Assembly: GCA_025966335.1 (NCBI GenBank)
Contig: JAICRS010000140.1
Location: 1-7,790 of the forward strand
DNA from: Nocardioidaceae bacterium
Lineage (GTDB): Bacteria > Actinomycetota > Actinomycetes > Propionibacteriales > Nocardioidaceae
Length of the DNA: 7,790 nt
Reading direction: 5' to 3'
Shown: positions 6,211-7,790 of the stretch, piece by piece
Numbering within the stretch: position 1 is the first letter of the stretch
Layout of the letters: each line of letters opens with the position of its first letter
Program-made: the position numbers and the translations under genes
The notes under the pieces: generated by a model
What the model saw: only the letters and a program-made list of their open reading frames with translations
Told to the model about the DNA's origin: nothing
Database searches by the model: none

Positions 6211-7224
6211 ATGCCGAATGCCTCAGCCGACGGAGAACCCGACGGACATCCCAGCGCAGCCTCCGCACACGGCGGCGCGGCGGGCGCCCTGCTCGCGATC
6301 GGTGGCGCCGAGGACAAGCTGGGCAAGCGTTCCGTGCTGCGTTCGTTCGTGGAGCTCGCCGGCGGACCGAACGCCCGGATCGCCGTCGTCCCGACCGCCT
6401 CGTCACTCGGGTCCGAGATCGTCGAGGTGTACGACGCGCTGTTCCGCAAGCTCGGCGCCCACGACGTGGTGGCCGCCCGACCCGAGTCGAGGGAGGAGGC
6501 CGGCGACCCGGACCTGGTGCGCCGGCTCGACGAGGCCACCGGCATCTTCATGACCGGCGGCAACCAGCTCAAGCTGGCGGCGGTGGTCAACGGCACCCCG
6601 TTCGGTGAGGCGATCCTCGCCGCGCACCGGCGGGGCGCGACCGTGGCCGGGACCTCCGCGGGCGCGAGCATCCAGTCCTCGCACATGGTGGCGTTCGGCT
6701 CCGGCGGCGCCACCCCGAAGCAGCGGATGACCCAGCTCGCCGCCGGGCTCGGCCTGGTCCAGAACTGCGTCATCGACCAGCACTTCGACCAGCGCAACCG
6801 CTACGGTCGGCTCCTGATGATCGTGGCGCAGAGCCCCAGCCTGCTGGGCATCGGCATCGACGAGGACACCGCCGCCATCGTCACCGACGAGGACGGCGCC
6901 CAGGTGATGACCGTCGCCGGCCGCGGCGCGGTGACGGTGTTCGACGGCCGCAACATCGTCTCGAACGCACACGAGGCGCGGCACACCGCTCCGCTGCTGG
7001 CCTCCGGCGTAGTCCTGCACGTGCTGCCGGCGGGGTCGGCGTTCAACCTCTCCGCGAGGGCACTGGTAACGCAGCGGACGGTGGCGGACGTGGCGGCAGC
7101 CCACGAGCTCGCCCTCGCCGGCGAGGACCTGGGCCGCCTCGCCCGCGACATCGCCGCCGGAGACATCTCACCGTCCGAGCTCCGGCGACGCCGCGCCCGA
7201 CGACACGAAGGAGACCGTGCATGA
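6211..7224 (+). CDS. cphB: Cyanophycinase (peptidase family S51)
   Basis: Cyanophycinase cleaves cyanophycin, the multi-L-arginyl-poly-L-aspartate nitrogen store, into beta-Asp-Arg dipeptides inside the cell. The 337-residue protein starts MPNASADGEPDGHPSAASAH, a low-complexity lead. The core begins at about residue 25 with GALLAIGGAEDKLGK. Expected S51 features are present: IAVVPTASS (57-65), FMTGGNQLKL (113-122) with the substrate-site Gln119, the nucleophile Ser149 in AGTSAGAS (146-153), and the conserved VIDQHFDQRNRYGRL (187-201) with His191. Length is a little above cyanobacterial CphB because of the N-terminal lead and an Arg-rich C-terminus (325-336). No signal peptide is seen, which fits an intracellular rather than secreted enzyme. 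It overlaps cphA by ATGA, so making and breaking the polymer are coupled in one transcript. A separate isoaspartyl dipeptidase would be needed to finish degradation and is not in the window. Confidence 0.95.
   Translation: MPNASADGEPDGHPSAASAHGGAAGALLAIGGAEDKLGKRSVLRSFVELAGGPNARIAVVPTASSLGSEIVEVYDALFRKLGAHDVVAARPESREEAGDPDLVRRLDEATGIFMTGGNQLKLAAVVNGTPFGEAILAAHRRGATVAGTSAGASIQSSHMVAFGSGGATPKQRMTQLAAGLGLVQNCVIDQHFDQRNRYGRLLMIVAQSPSLLGIGIDEDTAAIVTDEDGAQVMTVAGRGAVTVFDGRNIVSNAHEARHTAPLLASGVVLHVLPAGSAFNLSARALVTQRTVADVAAAHELALAGEDLGRLARDIAAGDISPSELRRRRARRHEGDRA
7208..7213 (+). promoter_or_regulatory. Ribosome binding site of cphA inside the end of cphB
   Basis: AAGGAG lies 7 bases before the cphA ATG, within the last codons of cphB. 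It is the strongest Shine-Dalgarno match in the window. cphA can therefore recruit ribosomes itself as well as by coupling through the ATGA overlap. Confidence 0.75.
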
Positions 7225-7790
7225 GCGAGCAGCCGCGCACCTCTGGCCGCCCCTCCCCCGACCTGGCGATCCTGGAGACGCGGGTCTACCGGGGCGCGAA
7301 CATCTGGTCCTACGAGCAGGCGATCCATCTCGTGGTCGACCTCGGCTCGCTCGAGGACTTTCCCACCAACACGCTGCCCGACTTCACCGACAACCTGCTG
7401 CAGATGCTGCCGGGGCTGCGTGAGCACTCCTGTTCGCGCGGCCGGCGCGGCGGCTTCGTCGAGCGGCTCAACGAGGGCACCTGGCTCGGGCACGTCACCG
7501 AGCACGTCGCGCTCGCCCTGCAGCAGGCGGTCGGCCACGACATCCGGCGCGGGAAGACCCGCCAGGTCAAGGGCGTGCACGGCCGCTACAACATCATCTA
7601 CGGCTACATCGACGAGCAGGTAGGGCTGGCCGCCTCCCGGCTCGCCGTCCGGATGGTCAACCACCTGGTCTCCGCCGACCCCGACTTCGACTTCGAGGCC
7701 GAGCTCGAGCAGTTCATCCTGCGCGCCGAGCGCACCGCGTTCGGTCCCTCGACCCAGGCGATCCTGGACGAGGCGGTCTCCCGTGACATC
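7221..7790 (+). CDS. cphA: Cyanophycin synthetase, N-terminal part (cut by right window edge)
   Basis: Cyanophycin synthetase adds Asp to the backbone and Arg to the side chain of cyanophycin, using ATP, in the cytoplasm. Only the first 190 residues are present; whole enzymes are near 870-900 residues with an N-terminal domain, an ATP-grasp domain and a Mur-ligase-like domain. The fragment covers the N-terminal domain and the run-in to ATP-grasp. It shows the family opening ILETRVYRGANIWSYEQAIH (17-36), LPGLREHSCSRGRRGGFVER (63-82), GTWLGHVTEHVALALQ (86-101) with an HxxEH motif at His91-Glu94-His95, and YNIIYGYIDEQVGLAASRLA (123-142). FGPSTQAILDEA (174-185) leads towards the ATP-grasp part. 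The ATG overlaps the cphB stop by 4 bases and has AAGGAG at a good distance. No catalytic ATP-binding residue is inside the window, so only the N-terminal identity is certain. Confidence 0.94.
   Translation, partial: MSEQPRTSGRPSPDLAILETRVYRGANIWSYEQAIHLVVDLGSLEDFPTNTLPDFTDNLLQMLPGLREHSCSRGRRGGFVERLNEGTWLGHVTEHVALALQQAVGHDIRRGKTRQVKGVHGRYNIIYGYIDEQVGLAASRLAVRMVNHLVSADPDFDFEAELEQFILRAERTAFGPSTQAILDEAVSRDI

Noticed and set aside
6801..7664. Minus-strand open frame opposite cphB and cphA
   Set aside because: The plus strand has unmistakable cyanophycinase and cyanophycin synthetase motifs; the opposite frame shows only compositional residue bias.

Overview
The window is very GC-rich, gene-dense DNA. 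GTG starts are frequent, genes overlap by 1 to 4 bases, and two genes appear to lack leaders. The gene set includes SerB with two ACT domains, an NfeD/SPFH pair, cobyric acid synthase, cyanophycinase and cyanophycin synthetase. Together this points to a high-GC actinobacterium, possibly of the Nocardioides type. The phylum is a confident inference and the genus only a guess. Coding density is nearly complete: no stretch over 300 bases lacks a gene, and the longest intergenic gap is 100 bases.

Left block (1-3591, minus strand). Five genes are transcribed right to left: an ABC-type ATPase without a permease, an NfeD-like membrane protein, a stomatin/SPFH membrane-scaffold protein, a TSUP-family membrane transporter, and the start of cobyric acid synthase (cobQ), which runs off the left edge. 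Gaps are 14 and 37 bases. The last two junctions are overlaps (GTGA and TGATG), so the set looks like one operon with translational coupling at its end. NfeD with SPFH is a known membrane-microdomain pair. TSUP with CobQ is an unexplained coupling to cobalamin synthesis.

Middle block (3692-5658, plus strand). A 243-residue protein that I do not recognise lies 11 bases upstream of serB. serB encodes phosphoserine phosphatase, the last step of serine synthesis, in the double-ACT form known from mycobacterial SerB2.

Right block (5665-7790). A SixA-like histidine phosphatase (minus strand) converges on serB with only 6 bases between the stops, and its start faces cphB across 33 bases. cphB (cyanophycinase) and cphA (cyanophycin synthetase, cut by the right edge) overlap by ATGA. 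They form a storage module that makes and degrades the Asp-Arg nitrogen polymer cyanophycin. The synthetase fragment keeps the HxxEH motif of the N-terminal domain implicated in primer generation.

I see no mobile element, CRISPR array, tRNA or rRNA. Most of the window is recognisable chromosomal metabolism. The most interesting points are the compact cyanophycin operon in an actinobacterium, the matching TAGGCT-plus-7-base leaderless promoters, the TSUP-cobQ coupling and the unknown protein before serB.
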